Assembly: GCF_000482705.1 (NCBI RefSeq)
Contig: NZ_AXWO01000028.1
Location: 1 to 64,000 of the forward strand
Direction of reading: 5' to 3'
Source of the DNA: Glycomyces arizonensis DSM 44726
Lineage (GTDB): Bacteria > Actinomycetota > Actinomycetes > Mycobacteriales > Micromonosporaceae
DNA: 64,000 bases
Part shown: positions 1 through 8,458 of the stretch, one piece after another
Position numbering within the stretch: position 1 is the stretch's first letter
How the letters are laid out: the number at the start of each line of letters is the position of its first letter
Program-made: the position numbers and the translations under genes
The notes under the pieces: model-generated
What the model was told of the DNA's origin: nothing
What the model saw: only the letters and a program-made list of their open reading frames with translations
Database searches by the model: none

Positions 1-60
1 CGTCATCACCCGAAGGATGCGAAAGGTTTCATGTTTCGGGACCGAACCCCAACCCCGCCA

Positions 61-88
61 AGGCAACAGGCAACAGGCAACAGGCAAC
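61..88. repeat. 4 x 7-bp tandem repeat
   Basis: Four perfect, contiguous copies of AGGCAAC. It lies outside any supported gene and could vary in copy number between strains. Confidence 0.9.
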
Positions 89-230
89 CACACTCAATCA
101 CTCCACAAGGGAATAAGACGGGCCTCGGCGTCGAAGAGGGGCCCGGGGAGGAGGTCCCGTCTTTGTCGCCGCCGGCTTGAAGCCGCACCAAAAGGGACCC
201 CACCGCCGGAGAGGGACCGAAACGATCACT

Positions 231-320
231 CCCGTCTTTGTCGCTGCCTCAACGCACCGCAACCACGCACACGACCAACCCCGCCCGCGAACGAAGGGCC
301 ATTGCCGGGCTCCCCAGGCG
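231..320. repeat. 90-bp direct repeat, copy 1
   Basis: This segment aligns without gaps to 740-829. The first 21 bases match (from CCCGTCTTTGTCGC onward), as do the last 26 (ending in GGGCTCCCCAGGCG), while the middle has diverged. The start motif CCCGTCTTTGTCGC occurs a third time at 156. Confidence 0.85.
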
Positions 321-611
321 CCGCCCCGATCATGCGAGACGGGACCGGTCGACCCCGTCGAGCGACAAGCGGTGGCGTTTGACGGACTGTGGTGCTCGGT
401 AGGCGGTAGTGGTCAAGGGATGGGTTGTTCGGCGGGCGATAGTCGGTGGTAGGTGAGCAGTGGTGTTCGACTCGTAACCCTGCTCGGGGCGCCGGGGGCG
501 CCCTGGGGGGCGCTACTCCGCCCCTCTTTACCCACCCGCCGCCGTCCTGCACACCACGAAAGTCCTCGCCAGCCTGACAGCGGCCCGAAAGCGGGTCAAG
601 GAAAAGTTTCT

Positions 612-661
612 GGGCCTGTGGATAACTCCCGACGGTGGCCTGCGGGGCCTGTGGATAACTC
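612..661. repeat. Paired DnaA-box-like sites in a 33-bp repeat
   Basis: GGGCCTGTGGATAACTCCC occurs twice, 33 bp apart. Each copy contains TGTGGATAA (617-625 and 650-658), the reverse complement of the consensus DnaA box TTATCCACA. Both face the same way and are spaced by about three helical turns. There is no dnaA, dnaN or AT-rich unwinding element here, so this is a possible DnaA-binding or titration site rather than an origin. Confidence 0.5.
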
Positions 662-739
662 CCCCGAGAGGGCGTGGCCCACCTGCGGATACTTCGGAAA
701 CGACGTGCCGTCTTCGAGGACCCACCTCGTCCCTCCAGT

Positions 740-829
740 CCCGTCTTTGTCGCTGCCTCAGCGCACCGCAACCCTCCACGACACCGATCCCGCCAACTCC
801 ACAAGGGCCATTGCCGGGCTCCCCAGGCG
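740..829. repeat. 90-bp direct repeat, copy 2
   Basis: Second copy of the 231-320 element, the same length and collinear. Ends are conserved and the centre has drifted, which suggests that the termini are the selected or recently duplicated part. Confidence 0.85.
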
Positions 830-944
830 TGCCGTCAAACGGCCGCCACTCTCAAGAACCGAACCGAAAAGCGTCCTTCGACCGTCGCCACCCGCCACTC
901 GCCGCCTGGAATCCTTCCTCTCATCGGCTGGGGCACGAGGTTTT

Positions 945-1601
945 ATGATGAGAGATGGTCACAGGCGATGGGGGTTGGGCGACGTGGTAGCGCTGGGCAC
1001 GGAGCAACCGGACACGATCGAGCGGATCGAGGTCCTGCGCGGAGGCCACAAGGCCGACGATCCCGGACTGTTCGGCCCTCTCCCGGGCGTCCGCGTCGGG
1101 AATGCGGTCGCGTACGAGTTCGAACTGCCCGAGTGGGTCGAGCCTTGGCCCGGCCGTGCCCGGCTTGAGCGTGTGTTCGTACTGCTCGACCTCGGCATCA
1201 GCATGTCGAACCCCTGCTGGCAGGGAGCAGTGAAACCCGACGGCACCGTCATCGACATCCCCGCCACCGAAGAGCACTCGTGGTACGTCGACCTCATCAC
1301 CGTCGACCGCAGCGCCGGACAGTACGTGTTCCGCGACCTCTTCATCGACGTCAGGGTGCCCACCGACGGGCGCCACTACCGGATGCTGGACCTCGACGAC
1401 TTCGCCGACGCGATCGAAGGCGGCCTCATCACGCTCGAACAGGCCGTGAGCGGTCTCCGGCGCTGGCAGCGGTTCCTCGACCGGCACCTGCACGAAGGCC
1501 GATACCCCAGCGGGAGCTGGACCGACTTTCCCCCGGCGGCCTTCGCTCCGCTGCGCCGGCTTTCCGCGCCGCTGGCCCCACCGGTGAGGTGGAATGGCTG
1601 A
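945..1601 (+). CDS. DUF402 family protein
   Basis: A 218-residue protein. Residues about 110-190 match the DUF402 (FomD-like) fold: WYVDL at 113-117, DLFIDV at 131-136 and the acidic LDLDDFADAIEGG at 148-160, which in the family supplies divalent-metal ligands. Characterised members hydrolyse nucleotide phosphates or nucleotidylated substrates; which one is used here cannot be said. Frame-open sequence extends upstream to 453, but that part translates the repeat region and has no homology, whereas the ATG at 945 has a CGAGG motif just upstream. The next gene converges on it. Confidence is good for the family and low for the reaction. Confidence 0.8.
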   Translation: MMRDGHRRWGLGDVVALGTEQPDTIERIEVLRGGHKADDPGLFGPLPGVRVGNAVAYEFELPEWVEPWPGRARLERVFVLLDLGISMSNPCWQGAVKPDGTVIDIPATEEHSWYVDLITVDRSAGQYVFRDLFIDVRVPTDGRHYRMLDLDDFADAIEGGLITLEQAVSGLRRWQRFLDRHLHEGRYPSGSWTDFPPAAFAPLRRLSAPLAPPVRWNG

Positions 1602-1630
1602 AGCGCGGTGCCCGCGGCCGCGTCTGCCCG

Positions 1631-2185
1631 TCAACCGCTGACGCCGCTGCCCACCAGTTCGGGGGCCTTCTCCGGCGCCTGCACGGGCACCGCGATCTTC
1701 TCCTCGGCCCTGAACCAGGCCCTTGACGAAGGGGTCGCCAGGCACAAAAGGATCGTCGTCGGCATCGTGGCGCACACTGCGAGCATCGCCCCCGCGCTCA
1801 CGAAGAACTCCGGGCCGTCCGGGAACGTCGCCGTATAGGCCCTCGCCGCCACCCACACGTACATGCAGAACGGCACGATCGCCAGCGCGTACCAGGCCGC
1901 CGCGACCGCCGATGCGTCCCTGCGTCCCAGCCGGGTCGCGATCACCGGCAGCGAGGCCGTCACCGCGGTCGAGATGAGCACCAGGATCCACCGCTGGGCC
2001 CCACCGGCGAGCAGCACCTCGATCGTCGTCTCATGACTGGCGGCGGCCGTCGTCGCGGCCAGGAGGAAGTTCAGCCCGAGCGCGTACAGGCCGACGATGG
2101 CCGCGAATTCGAGCCAGATCAGGGCCTGCGCCACGCGCACGGTGTTCGGTTTGGTCAAGGAAGGCCCGGTTTGGCTGGCTTTCAC
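1631..2185 (-). CDS. Four-helix membrane protein, unknown function
   Basis: A 184-residue protein with about four hydrophobic helices: near residues 20-48, around 68-86, 94-115 and 128-150. The tail is short, charged and Pro-rich. The GTG start is chosen because TAGGAG lies 4 nt upstream; the open frame runs on further but would overlap the promoter of the divergent efflux gene. The family is not recognised. Its divergent placement opposite the efflux pump and TetR gene may mean shared regulation, though the operator sits on the far side, next to the pump. Confidence 0.7.
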   Translation of the reverse strand: MKASQTGPSLTKPNTVRVAQALIWLEFAAIVGLYALGLNFLLAATTAAASHETTIEVLLAGGAQRWILVLISTAVTASLPVIATRLGRRDASAVAAAWYALAIVPFCMYVWVAARAYTATFPDGPEFFVSAGAMLAVCATMPTTILLCLATPSSRAWFRAEEKIAVPVQAPEKAPELVGSGVSG

Positions 2186-2303
2186 TGCGCTCCTAAGGAA
2201 CCGGGGCGGCGGAGGTCCCGCCGCCGAGTCTGGGGCCGGGGCGGCGCTTTGAACCTTAGCGAATCGGCACAACCTGCGCATCGGCCGGACGGCCGAACAT
2301 GGC

Positions 2304-2351
2304 TTGACGGCCCTATATTTGATAGCTACTATCAAATGATAGTTACTATCA
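2304..2351 (+). promoter_or_regulatory. Promoter with twin TetR-type operators
   Basis: -35 TTGACG (2304-2309) and -10 TACTAT (2327-2332) are 17 bp apart. Two copies of TGATAG-N3-CTATCA, each 15 bp, lie at 2320-2334 and 2337-2351; the first covers the -10 box. The arrangement predicts repression by steric block, most likely by the TetR protein encoded two genes downstream (3837-4424), released by a pump substrate. Confidence 0.85.
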
Positions 2352-2365
2352 GAAAGGGGAAGCCC

Positions 2366-3859
2366 ATGGTCGACTCCTCCCGCCGCTGGTGGGCCATGCT
2401 CGCCCTCCTGCTCGGCGTCCTCGTCGTCGGGCTCGACGTGACGATCCTCAACGTCGCCCTCCCCACCCTCGCCGTCGACCTCGACGCCTCCACCGCCGAT
2501 CTCCAGTGGATCGTCGACGCCTTCATCGTGGTGCTCGCCGCCCTGCTCCTGCCCGCCGGCCTCCTCGGCGACCGCATCGGCCGCAAGAAGGTCCTCCTCG
2601 CGGGCCTGGCCCTCTTCGCCGCCGCCTGCGTCCTCGCCGTCCTCGCCGACGGCGTCGCCGTGCTCATCGCCGCCCGCGTCCTCATGGGCATCGGCGCCGC
2701 CGTCGTCCTCCCGGTGTCGATGGCGGTCGTCCCCGGCATGTTCACCGCCGCCGAACGCACCCGCGCCGTCGCCCTCCTCACCGCGGGCATGGCCGTCGGC
2801 CTCCCGCTCGGCCCGCTCCTCGGCGGCTGGCTCCTCGAGCACTACTGGTGGGGCTCGGTCTTCCTGATCAACCTCCCCCTGATCGCCATCGGCCTCGTCA
2901 TGGTCGCGGTCTTCCTACCGGAGTCGACCGACCGCGACGCCCCCCGGCTCCAGCCGCTCCCGGTCGCCGCCGCCGTGCTCGGCCTGGCCGCCTTCGTCTA
3001 CGGCGTCATCGAGGCGCCCGTCGAGGGGTGGACTTCCGCGCCCACACTTGTCAGCGGCCTCGGCGGCGTCCTGCTGCTCGCCTGGTTCGTCGCCTCGCAG
3101 CTGCGGGCCGACGAGCCGATGGTCGACCTCGACCTCTTTCGCGACCGGGCGTTCCTGTGGGGCTCGGTCGTCGCCACCGCAGGTTCGATGGTCCTCATGG
3201 GCGCCCTGTTCCTCGTCCCGCAGTATCTCCAGATCGTGCAGGGCCACAACGCGTTCGGCACCGGACTGCGGCTGCTGCCGATGATCGTCGGGCTCATGCT
3301 CGGCGGCCTGGCGAGCGAGCGGGCGGCCGCGCGCTTCGGCTACCGGGTCACCGTCACCGCCGGACTGGGGACGCTGGCCGCGGGGTGCCTGATCGCGATG
3401 GCCACCGGCACCGGCTACGGCCTCGTCGCCACCTGGCTCGCCGTCCTCGGCCTCGGGCTCGGCCTGGCGCTGGTCCCGGCCACCGACGCGGTCCTCGGCT
3501 CGCTGCCGCCCCACCGCGCCGCGATGGGCTCTGCCTTGATGCAGACGCTGCGCCAGACCGGCGGCGCGGTCGGCGTGGCCGTCCTCGGCTCGGTGGCCTC
3601 CTCGGTCTACCGGGCCCGCCTGGAGCTGCCCGCACTGCCGCCCGAGGCGCGAAGCGCCGCCGAGGAGTCCGTGGCCGGTGCCGCGTCGCTCGGGATGCCC
3701 GAGGTCGCCGCCGCCGCGAACGCCGCGTTCACCGACGCCATGACCGCGGTCTTCCTCGCCTGCGCGCTGCTCGCCGGGGCCGTGAAGATCGCCGCGGGCC
3801 TGAAGTTCCCGAAGACCATCGAGGCACAATCACAGGATGAGCCGACCCGGACTGCGTGA
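2366..3859 (+). CDS. DHA2-family (EmrB/QacA-like) MFS efflux transporter
   Basis: A 497-residue polytopic inner-membrane protein of the 14-helix drug:H+ antiporter family. Family signatures are visible: GLDVTILNVALP in helix 1 and the motif A loop GLLGDRIGRKK between helices 2 and 3. The ATG has AAAGGGG about 6 nt upstream. The frame stays open back to 2033, but that extension overlaps the promoter and operators. The 3' end overlaps the tetR start by 23 nt, so the two are probably translationally coupled. Likely exports a cationic or amphipathic toxicant; the substrate cannot be read from the sequence. Confidence 0.93.
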   Translation: MVDSSRRWWAMLALLLGVLVVGLDVTILNVALPTLAVDLDASTADLQWIVDAFIVVLAALLLPAGLLGDRIGRKKVLLAGLALFAAACVLAVLADGVAVLIAARVLMGIGAAVVLPVSMAVVPGMFTAAERTRAVALLTAGMAVGLPLGPLLGGWLLEHYWWGSVFLINLPLIAIGLVMVAVFLPESTDRDAPRLQPLPVAAAVLGLAAFVYGVIEAPVEGWTSAPTLVSGLGGVLLLAWFVASQLRADEPMVDLDLFRDRAFLWGSVVATAGSMVLMGALFLVPQYLQIVQGHNAFGTGLRLLPMIVGLMLGGLASERAAARFGYRVTVTAGLGTLAAGCLIAMATGTGYGLVATWLAVLGLGLGLALVPATDAVLGSLPPHRAAMGSALMQTLRQTGGAVGVAVLGSVASSVYRARLELPALPPEARSAAEESVAGAASLGMPEVAAAANAAFTDAMTAVFLACALLAGAVKIAAGLKFPKTIEAQSQDEPTRTA

Positions 3860-4424
3860 ACGCAAGAAGACCGAGACCCTCCGCCGGATGCAGGAGGAGG
3901 CCCTGCGGCTGTTCGAGGAGCAGGGCTACGACGCGACGACGATCGAGCAGATCGCCGAGGCCGCCGGGGTCTCCCCTTCCACGTTCTACCGCTACTTCCC
4001 GACCAAAGAGGACGTGGTGGTGCAGGACGAGTACGACCCGATGATCGTCGCGGCCTTCCGGCGGCAGCCGGAGGGCGCGGCGCCGATCGACGCGTTCCGG
4101 TCGGCGCTCGCCGAGCAGTTCGCGCAGTTCTCCCCGGAGGACATGGCGCGCCTCCGCGGCCGAGTCGAGCTGGTCCTGTCGGTGCCCGCACTGCGGGCCC
4201 GGCAGGTCCAGCAAGTGGTCGCCACCGAGCGGATGATCGGCGAAATGGTGGCCGAGCGCACGGGCCGCTCGCCCGGGGACCTGGAGGTCCGCAACTTCGC
4301 GGCCGCGCTGATCGCGACGTGGAGCGCCGGCATCCTCGTGTGGGTCGAAGGCGGCGGCCAGGACGACCTGACGGCCGTCCTGGGCCGCTGCCTCGACCAC
4401 TTGGAGGCGGGCGTCCCGCTCTGA
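3837..4424 (+). CDS. TetR-family repressor of the efflux gene
   Basis: A 195-residue regulator. The N-terminal helix-turn-helix (about residues 12-60) has the family pattern LRLFEEQGYDATTIEQIAEAAGVSPSTFYRYFPTK, shown here in pieces: LRLFEEQGYDATTIEQIAEA then STFYRYFPTK. The C-terminal half is all-helical and would bind ligand and form the dimer. It lies at the end of the pump operon and the twin TGATAG-N3-CTATCA sites lie at its promoter, so autorepression together with the pump is the simplest reading (inference). Confidence 0.93.
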   Translation: MSRPGLRERKKTETLRRMQEEALRLFEEQGYDATTIEQIAEAAGVSPSTFYRYFPTKEDVVVQDEYDPMIVAAFRRQPEGAAPIDAFRSALAEQFAQFSPEDMARLRGRVELVLSVPALRARQVQQVVATERMIGEMVAERTGRSPGDLEVRNFAAALIATWSAGILVWVEGGGQDDLTAVLGRCLDHLEAGVPL

Positions 4425-4441
4425 GACCGGGACACCGCGCC

Positions 4442-5308
4442 TCAGGCCTCGACGGTCTCCAGCGCCGCGGCGACGGCGTCGGCGATCGGGGTGGTCGGGC
4501 GGCCGATCAGCGCGGACAGGTCGCCGTTCCGGTAGGCCAGGTGGCCCAGCGCGATCTCGCCGTCCACCTCCACGAGGACATCGACCATCGACGCCGGGAC
4601 CCCGGCGCCGAGGAGGATCTCCCGGTGGACCTCGGGGGAGACGGCCTTGACGGTGAACTCCCGGCCGAGTCGGCGGGCGACCTCGGCGCCGTACTCGGCG
4701 AAGCTCCACGCCGCGTCACCGCTCAATTCATAAGTCCGGTTCACGTGGCCTTCGCCGGTGAGCACCGCGACCGCCGCCGCGGCGTAGTCGGCGCGCGCGG
4801 CGGAGGCGACGCGGCTGTCGGCGCCCGCGCTGGTGATGATGCCGCCCGCGGCGACGGTCCGGTCGAGCTGCCCGGTGGCGACCTCGTGGTACCAGCCGTT
4901 GCGCAACAGCACGTAGGGGAGCCCCGAGTCGATCAGGTACCGCTCGGTGGCCCGGTGCTCGTCGGCGAGCGGGGAATCGTCCGCGGCCTCGCCGAGCACG
5001 GAGGTGTAGGCGAGCAGCGCGACGCCCGCGTCCTTGGCGGCGTCGATGACGGCGCTGTGCTGCTTGACGCGGCGGCCGATCTCGCTTCCGGAGATGAGCA
5101 GCACCTTGTCGCCCTCCCCGAAGGCGCCCTTCAGAGTGTCGGGCTCGCCGTAGTCGGCGACGCGGACCTCGACGCCGCGCTCGGCGAACGGCGCGGCCTT
5201 GGCCTCGTCGCGGACGACGACGGCGACGCGGTCGGCGGGGACTCGTTCCAGCAGCTGCTCGACGACGTGCGTGCCGAGGGCGCCGGTGGCGGCGGTGACG
5301 ACGATCAT
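4442..5308 (-). CDS. NAD(P)H-binding QOR2/NmrA-like oxidoreductase
   Basis: A 288-residue protein of the atypical SDR class. The Rossmann dinucleotide motif VTAATGALGTHVV is at residues 4-16, and KVLLISGSEIG and LLAYTSVLG follow in the positions seen in E. coli YtfG (quinone oxidoreductase 2). Such enzymes reduce quinones with NAD(P)H or sense the NADP pool. It is divergent from an HxlR regulator, a pairing common for quinone- or aldehyde-responsive detoxification units. AAGGAG lies upstream of the ATG. The substrate is inferred from family only. Confidence 0.9.
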   Translation of the reverse strand: MIVVTAATGALGTHVVEQLLERVPADRVAVVVRDEAKAAPFAERGVEVRVADYGEPDTLKGAFGEGDKVLLISGSEIGRRVKQHSAVIDAAKDAGVALLAYTSVLGEAADDSPLADEHRATERYLIDSGLPYVLLRNGWYHEVATGQLDRTVAAGGIITSAGADSRVASAARADYAAAAVAVLTGEGHVNRTYELSGDAAWSFAEYGAEVARRLGREFTVKAVSPEVHREILLGAGVPASMVDVLVEVDGEIALGHLAYRNGDLSALIGRPTTPIADAVAAALETVEA

Positions 5309-5346
5309 GATCGTGCTCCTTCAGTCGGTGGTGACGCCATCCTCTC

Positions 5347-5363
5347 ACTTTCAAAACGAAAGT
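5347..5363. promoter_or_regulatory. HxlR-type operator
   Basis: Perfect inverted repeat ACTTTC-N5-GAAAGT in the 97-bp gap between the divergent oxidoreductase and HxlR genes. On the minus strand it follows a possible -35 (TTGTAC) of the oxidoreductase gene. Size, symmetry and place fit a winged-helix HxlR dimer site. Confidence 0.7.
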
Positions 5364-5371
5364 ACAATCAT

Positions 5372-5399
5372 TTGGAAAGCACTGTTGCTGGGATAACAT
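5372..5399 (+). promoter_or_regulatory. Candidate promoter of the HxlR gene
   Basis: TTGGAA (5372-5377), a 16-bp spacer and TAACAT (5394-5399). A start about 7 nt after the -10 would fall on the ATG at 5406, which also lacks a ribosome site, so the message may be leaderless. Confidence 0.45.
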
Positions 5400-5405
5400 C
5401 GCACC

Positions 5406-5792
5406 ATGAGCACCGCACCGAACATTCGCCTGCCCGAGGACTTCCAGGTGCTGACGAAGGACTGCCCGTCCCGAGCGGTCCTGGAGCACGTCACCGGCCG
5501 CTGGGGCACTCTGGTGCTCATCGTCCTCCGCCAGGACCCCAAGCGGTTCAGCGAGATCCGCCGCAGCGTCGGCGGCATCAACGAGAAGGCCCTCGCCCAG
5601 ACCCTGCGCGCCCTCGAACGCGACGGCTTCATCGAGCGCCACGCCAGCGACGGCTACCCCTCACGCGTCGAGTACAGCCTCACCGAGCTCGGCTCCTCGA
5701 CCACCGAACTGCTCTCGACCCTCGCCGCGCACCTCGAGCGCCACGAGTCCGAGGTCGTCGCCGCCCAGACCGCCTACGACGAGCGGCACTGA
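5406..5792 (+). CDS. HxlR-family winged-helix regulator
   Basis: A 128-residue DNA-binding protein with the family layout. A conserved Cys near the N-terminus (KDCPSR, residue 20) is the usual redox-sensing position, followed by the HxlR helix-turn-helix containing LEHVTGRWGTLVLIVL, FSEIRRSVGGINEKALAQTL and the wing SRVEYSLTELG. It is expected to be a dimeric repressor of the divergent quinone-oxidoreductase-like gene, sensing electrophiles or oxidants through the Cys. The Cys is seen; the mechanism is inferred from relatives such as YodB and HypR. Confidence 0.92.
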   Translation: MSTAPNIRLPEDFQVLTKDCPSRAVLEHVTGRWGTLVLIVLRQDPKRFSEIRRSVGGINEKALAQTLRALERDGFIERHASDGYPSRVEYSLTELGSSTTELLSTLAAHLERHESEVVAAQTAYDERH

Positions 5793-5812
5793 CGCACTGA
5801 CCGCAGAGGCCC

Positions 5813-6808
5813 TCAGACCTCGCGCTGGACCATGAAGTCGCAGATGTCGACCAGCGCCTGCCCCACCGGGCCCGACGGCAGCGAGGCGGCCAGGCGCCTG
5901 GCGCGCTCCTGGTACTGGTGCAGCGTCGAGCGCGCCTCCTCCAGCGCGCCCGAGGCCCGCAGCAGCTCCAGCGCCTCCGGCAGGTCGGCCTCCGGCACCG
6001 GGCCCGAGACCAGCTCGCGCAGCCGCGCGTCGGCCCCTTCGGTGCCCGCCAGCGCGTACAGCACCGGCAGCGTCGGCACGCCTTCGAGCAGGTCGGTGCC
6101 CGGCGTCTTGCCCGACTGCTCGGACTCGACGTCGATGATGTCGTCGGCGATCTGGAACGCCACCCCGATGACCTCGCCGAACTCCTCGGCGATCGCGATG
6201 GTCGCCTGCTCGGCGCCCGCGAGCCAGGCCCCGAACTTCGCGCACGTGGCGATGAGCGAGCCGGTCTTCTCCGAGAGGATCCCCAGATGCCATTCGACCG
6301 CGTCGATGCCCTCGGGCCTGGGCATGGTCTCGTTGATCTGGCCGCGCACCAGCCGCGCGAACGTCGACGCCTGGACGCGCACCGCCTCCGGACCCAGCTC
6401 GGCCATGATCTGCGCGGCCTGGCTGAACAGGTAGTCGCCGGTCAGGATCGCGACCGAGTTGTCCCAGCGCGCGTTGGCGCTGGCCGCCCCGCGGCGCACG
6501 GCGGCCTCGTCCATGACGTCGTCGTGGTACAGCGTTGCCAGGTGCGTCAGCTCCAGCGCCACCGCCGCGTCCAGGATGCCCGGCCGGGCCGGGTCGCCCA
6601 GGTGCGAGCAGGCGAGGGTGAGCATGGGGCGGAAGCGCTTCCCGCCCGCGGTGATGAGATGGGAGCCGGACTCGCGCAGCAGCGGCTGGTCGGTGTCGAC
6701 GGCCTTGAGGAGCCGCTCCTCCACGGCGTCGAGGGCCTCGCGCATCTGCTCGGCGAAGGCCTCGTCGGTAAAGCTCAGCGCCGCCTGGGCACGTCCGGTG
6801 GTCACCAC
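5813..6808 (-). CDS. Polyprenyl diphosphate synthase (isoprenoid quinone side chain)
   Basis: A 331-residue trans-prenyltransferase. The two Asp-rich Mg-diphosphate motifs are intact: DDVMD at 96-100 and DDIID at 222-226, with GGKRFRP at 55-61 binding isopentenyl diphosphate. It elongates an allylic diphosphate with isopentenyl diphosphate; in actinobacteria the homologue beside the nuo and kor genes makes the menaquinone tail. Chain length cannot be read with certainty. The redox genes a few kilobases away support a respiratory-quinone role. Confidence 0.93.
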   Translation of the reverse strand: MVTTGRAQAALSFTDEAFAEQMREALDAVEERLLKAVDTDQPLLRESGSHLITAGGKRFRPMLTLACSHLGDPARPGILDAAVALELTHLATLYHDDVMDEAAVRRGAASANARWDNSVAILTGDYLFSQAAQIMAELGPEAVRVQASTFARLVRGQINETMPRPEGIDAVEWHLGILSEKTGSLIATCAKFGAWLAGAEQATIAIAEEFGEVIGVAFQIADDIIDVESEQSGKTPGTDLLEGVPTLPVLYALAGTEGADARLRELVSGPVPEADLPEALELLRASGALEEARSTLHQYQERARRLAASLPSGPVGQALVDICDFMVQREV

Positions 6809-6879
6809 AGGCTCACCTTATCCTGTGCGCGCCGGATCGAGGAGGGGGCGGGAAGCCCGTCCGAGGCGTGGATCGCGCC

Positions 6880-8049
6880 TCATCGCCGCACCGTGCCGTG
6901 CGTGTCGGCGGCGGTGATCCCGGCGCCGGTGAGGATGAACACGGCCGCGAGCGCCATCGCGGCGCACACGACCGTCCAGGCGGCGTTCCAGCCCGCGTGG
7001 TCGACGATGAGGCCGAACGCGATCGGGCCGACCGCGCCCCCCGCGTAGACGCCGGTCTGCGTGACGGCGGTGGCCGCGGCGGGCGCATGCGGGTAGCGCT
7101 TGGTGACGGCGAAGTTCATCAGCCCCGGCCACGCCCAGCCGAGCGCGAACCCGGCGGCGGTGCCCAGCGGCAGCAGCCACGACTGCCCGGCCATGAGCGT
7201 CGCGATACCGGCCGCGCCGCCCAGGAGCATGACGACGATGATGCCGAACTCGCCGCCGCCCCTGCGGTCGGCGATCGCGCCGACGGCGACGCGGGCGATG
7301 ACTCCGGCCAGGCCCCCGACGGTGAGGTTGATGCCCGCGAACGACTCGGACGCGCCGATGTGGACCGCGTAGCTGGTCAGGAACGAGCTGAGCGGCGTCG
7401 CGGCAGCGGCGCTCAGGCATGTGGCGACGGCGAACACGAGCAGGCGCCGGTCGGCCCCGCGGCGGCGGCCGCTCCGCACGGGCACCGCGGGGCGGCCGAG
7501 CCCGGCCAGTGGGACGAGCGCGAGCAGCGCGACCGCGGCCCCGGCGACGAACGCCCACCGCCATCCGGCCGTCAGCGCGATCGCCGGAACCGCGAGCCCG
7601 GCGAGCGTGGTGCACAGCGGCACCGACGCCTGCTTGACGCCGAACAGCGTCCCCTTGCGGCGCTTCGGGGCCCAGTCGGCGAGAACGGTGTTCGCGGCGA
7701 GCTGCCCGAGGCCGTTGGCCGGGGCGCTGATCAGCAGGAAGACGGTGAGGACGATCGGGTGGTGCGCGGCGGCGGCGACGGCGAGCATCGAAGCCGCGGT
7801 GAGACCCACCGCGAGGCGCGCGGCGATCGGGGCGCCGAAGCGCTCGACCAGGCGTCCGGAGGGGACGGCGGTGAGGCCGCAGACGGCGAAGTAGAGCCCG
7901 GCGATCAGGCCGATCGCGTCGACGTCCATGCCCAGCTCGCCGGTGATCTGGACGGCGAGCCCGCCGAAGAGGAACACCGGCATGACCGCGGCGACGCTGA
8001 CGCTCAACGCGGTGGCGACGGTCGAGGAGGTCGTGGGCGTGGTGGGCAC
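6880..8049 (-). CDS. MFS permease, 12-helix type
   Basis: About 389 residues with 12 predicted membrane helices. The motif A-like loop AVPSGRLVERFGAP follows helix 2, and a second, weaker copy occurs after the central loop. It resembles the CynX/NarK-like or sugar-efflux-like MFS group; the substrate is unknown. The start is uncertain. The GTG at 8049 leaves a short cytoplasmic N-terminus before helix 1; an upstream GTG at 8124 adds 25 Arg/Thr-rich residues. Neither has a good ribosome site. It stands alone between a minus-strand prenyl synthase gene and a plus-strand IclR gene. Confidence 0.85.
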   Translation of the reverse strand: MPTTPTTSSTVATALSVSVAAVMPVFLFGGLAVQITGELGMDVDAIGLIAGLYFAVCGLTAVPSGRLVERFGAPIAARLAVGLTAASMLAVAAAAHHPIVLTVFLLISAPANGLGQLAANTVLADWAPKRRKGTLFGVKQASVPLCTTLAGLAVPAIALTAGWRWAFVAGAAVALLALVPLAGLGRPAVPVRSGRRRGADRRLLVFAVATCLSAAAATPLSSFLTSYAVHIGASESFAGINLTVGGLAGVIARVAVGAIADRRGGGEFGIIVVMLLGGAAGIATLMAGQSWLLPLGTAAGFALGWAWPGLMNFAVTKRYPHAPAAATAVTQTGVYAGGAVGPIAFGLIVDHAGWNAAWTVVCAAMALAAVFILTGAGITAADTHGTVRR

Positions 8050-8458
8050 GGTGGCAACCGTACTCCGCGGCCTGAGCGGTGAGCAGGTGTCACGAGTTCG
8101 GGTGAAGCGTCTTGACGCGGCCACTGAGGGTGTGCGAGCCTCATGGTACTGAACGAGGTCGGAGCGACCACGAAGTGCAGCGACTCAGGTGGGAGGAGCC
8201 GCCGCACTTCGATTATGTGGTGTGTATGACCGCGGCAACGACGAGGAAGTTGGTGGGGACTCGACGCCGCCGCCGCGGATGTTGTTCGGCACTCGGCCGA
8301 AGCCGAGTCTCGAACGGTGCTGACATGTTGATACTGCCCGTTGCGGGAGCCTGACGCAAGCAGCTGTTGTTTATATAGTTAGATTCACTGTCCAAGCGGC
8401 GCCGGGAAGGTCCCGGCCCGCCGCGAGAAGAGTGGACGATCGGCAAACGGAGCGCAGC
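8050..8458. other. Divergent intergenic region (409 bp)
   Basis: No gene is supported here. It contains a perfect hairpin ACTCGGC-CGAA-GCCGAGT at 8291-8308 and an AT-rich patch at 8365-8385 that carries the candidate promoter of the IclR gene. Nothing else stands out. Confidence 0.5.
8351..8379 (+). promoter_or_regulatory. Candidate promoter of the IclR gene
   Basis: CTGACG (8351-8356), a 17-bp spacer and TATAGT (8374-8379), in an unusually AT-rich patch about 80 bp before the start codon. Confidence 0.45.

Larger units (their letters stand above)
1..944. other. Non-coding, repeat-bearing region
   Basis: No convincing gene is seen in this stretch. The open frames on both strands run through duplicated DNA, encode low-complexity Pro/Arg-rich peptides and lack ribosome sites. 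It holds four copies of a 7-bp tandem repeat, a 90-bp imperfect direct duplication, a third copy of the first 18 bases of that duplication at 156-173, and a 33-bp-spaced pair of DnaA-box-like sites. The true function is unknown. Confidence 0.6.

Noticed and set aside
612-661. Origin of replication based on two DnaA-box-like sites
   Set aside because: No dnaA/dnaN/gyr genes, no dense box cluster and no AT-rich unwinding region are present; kept only as a possible binding site.
453-944. Upstream in-frame extension of the DUF402 gene
   Set aside because: It translates the duplicated non-coding repeats, and a better ribosome site precedes the ATG at 945.
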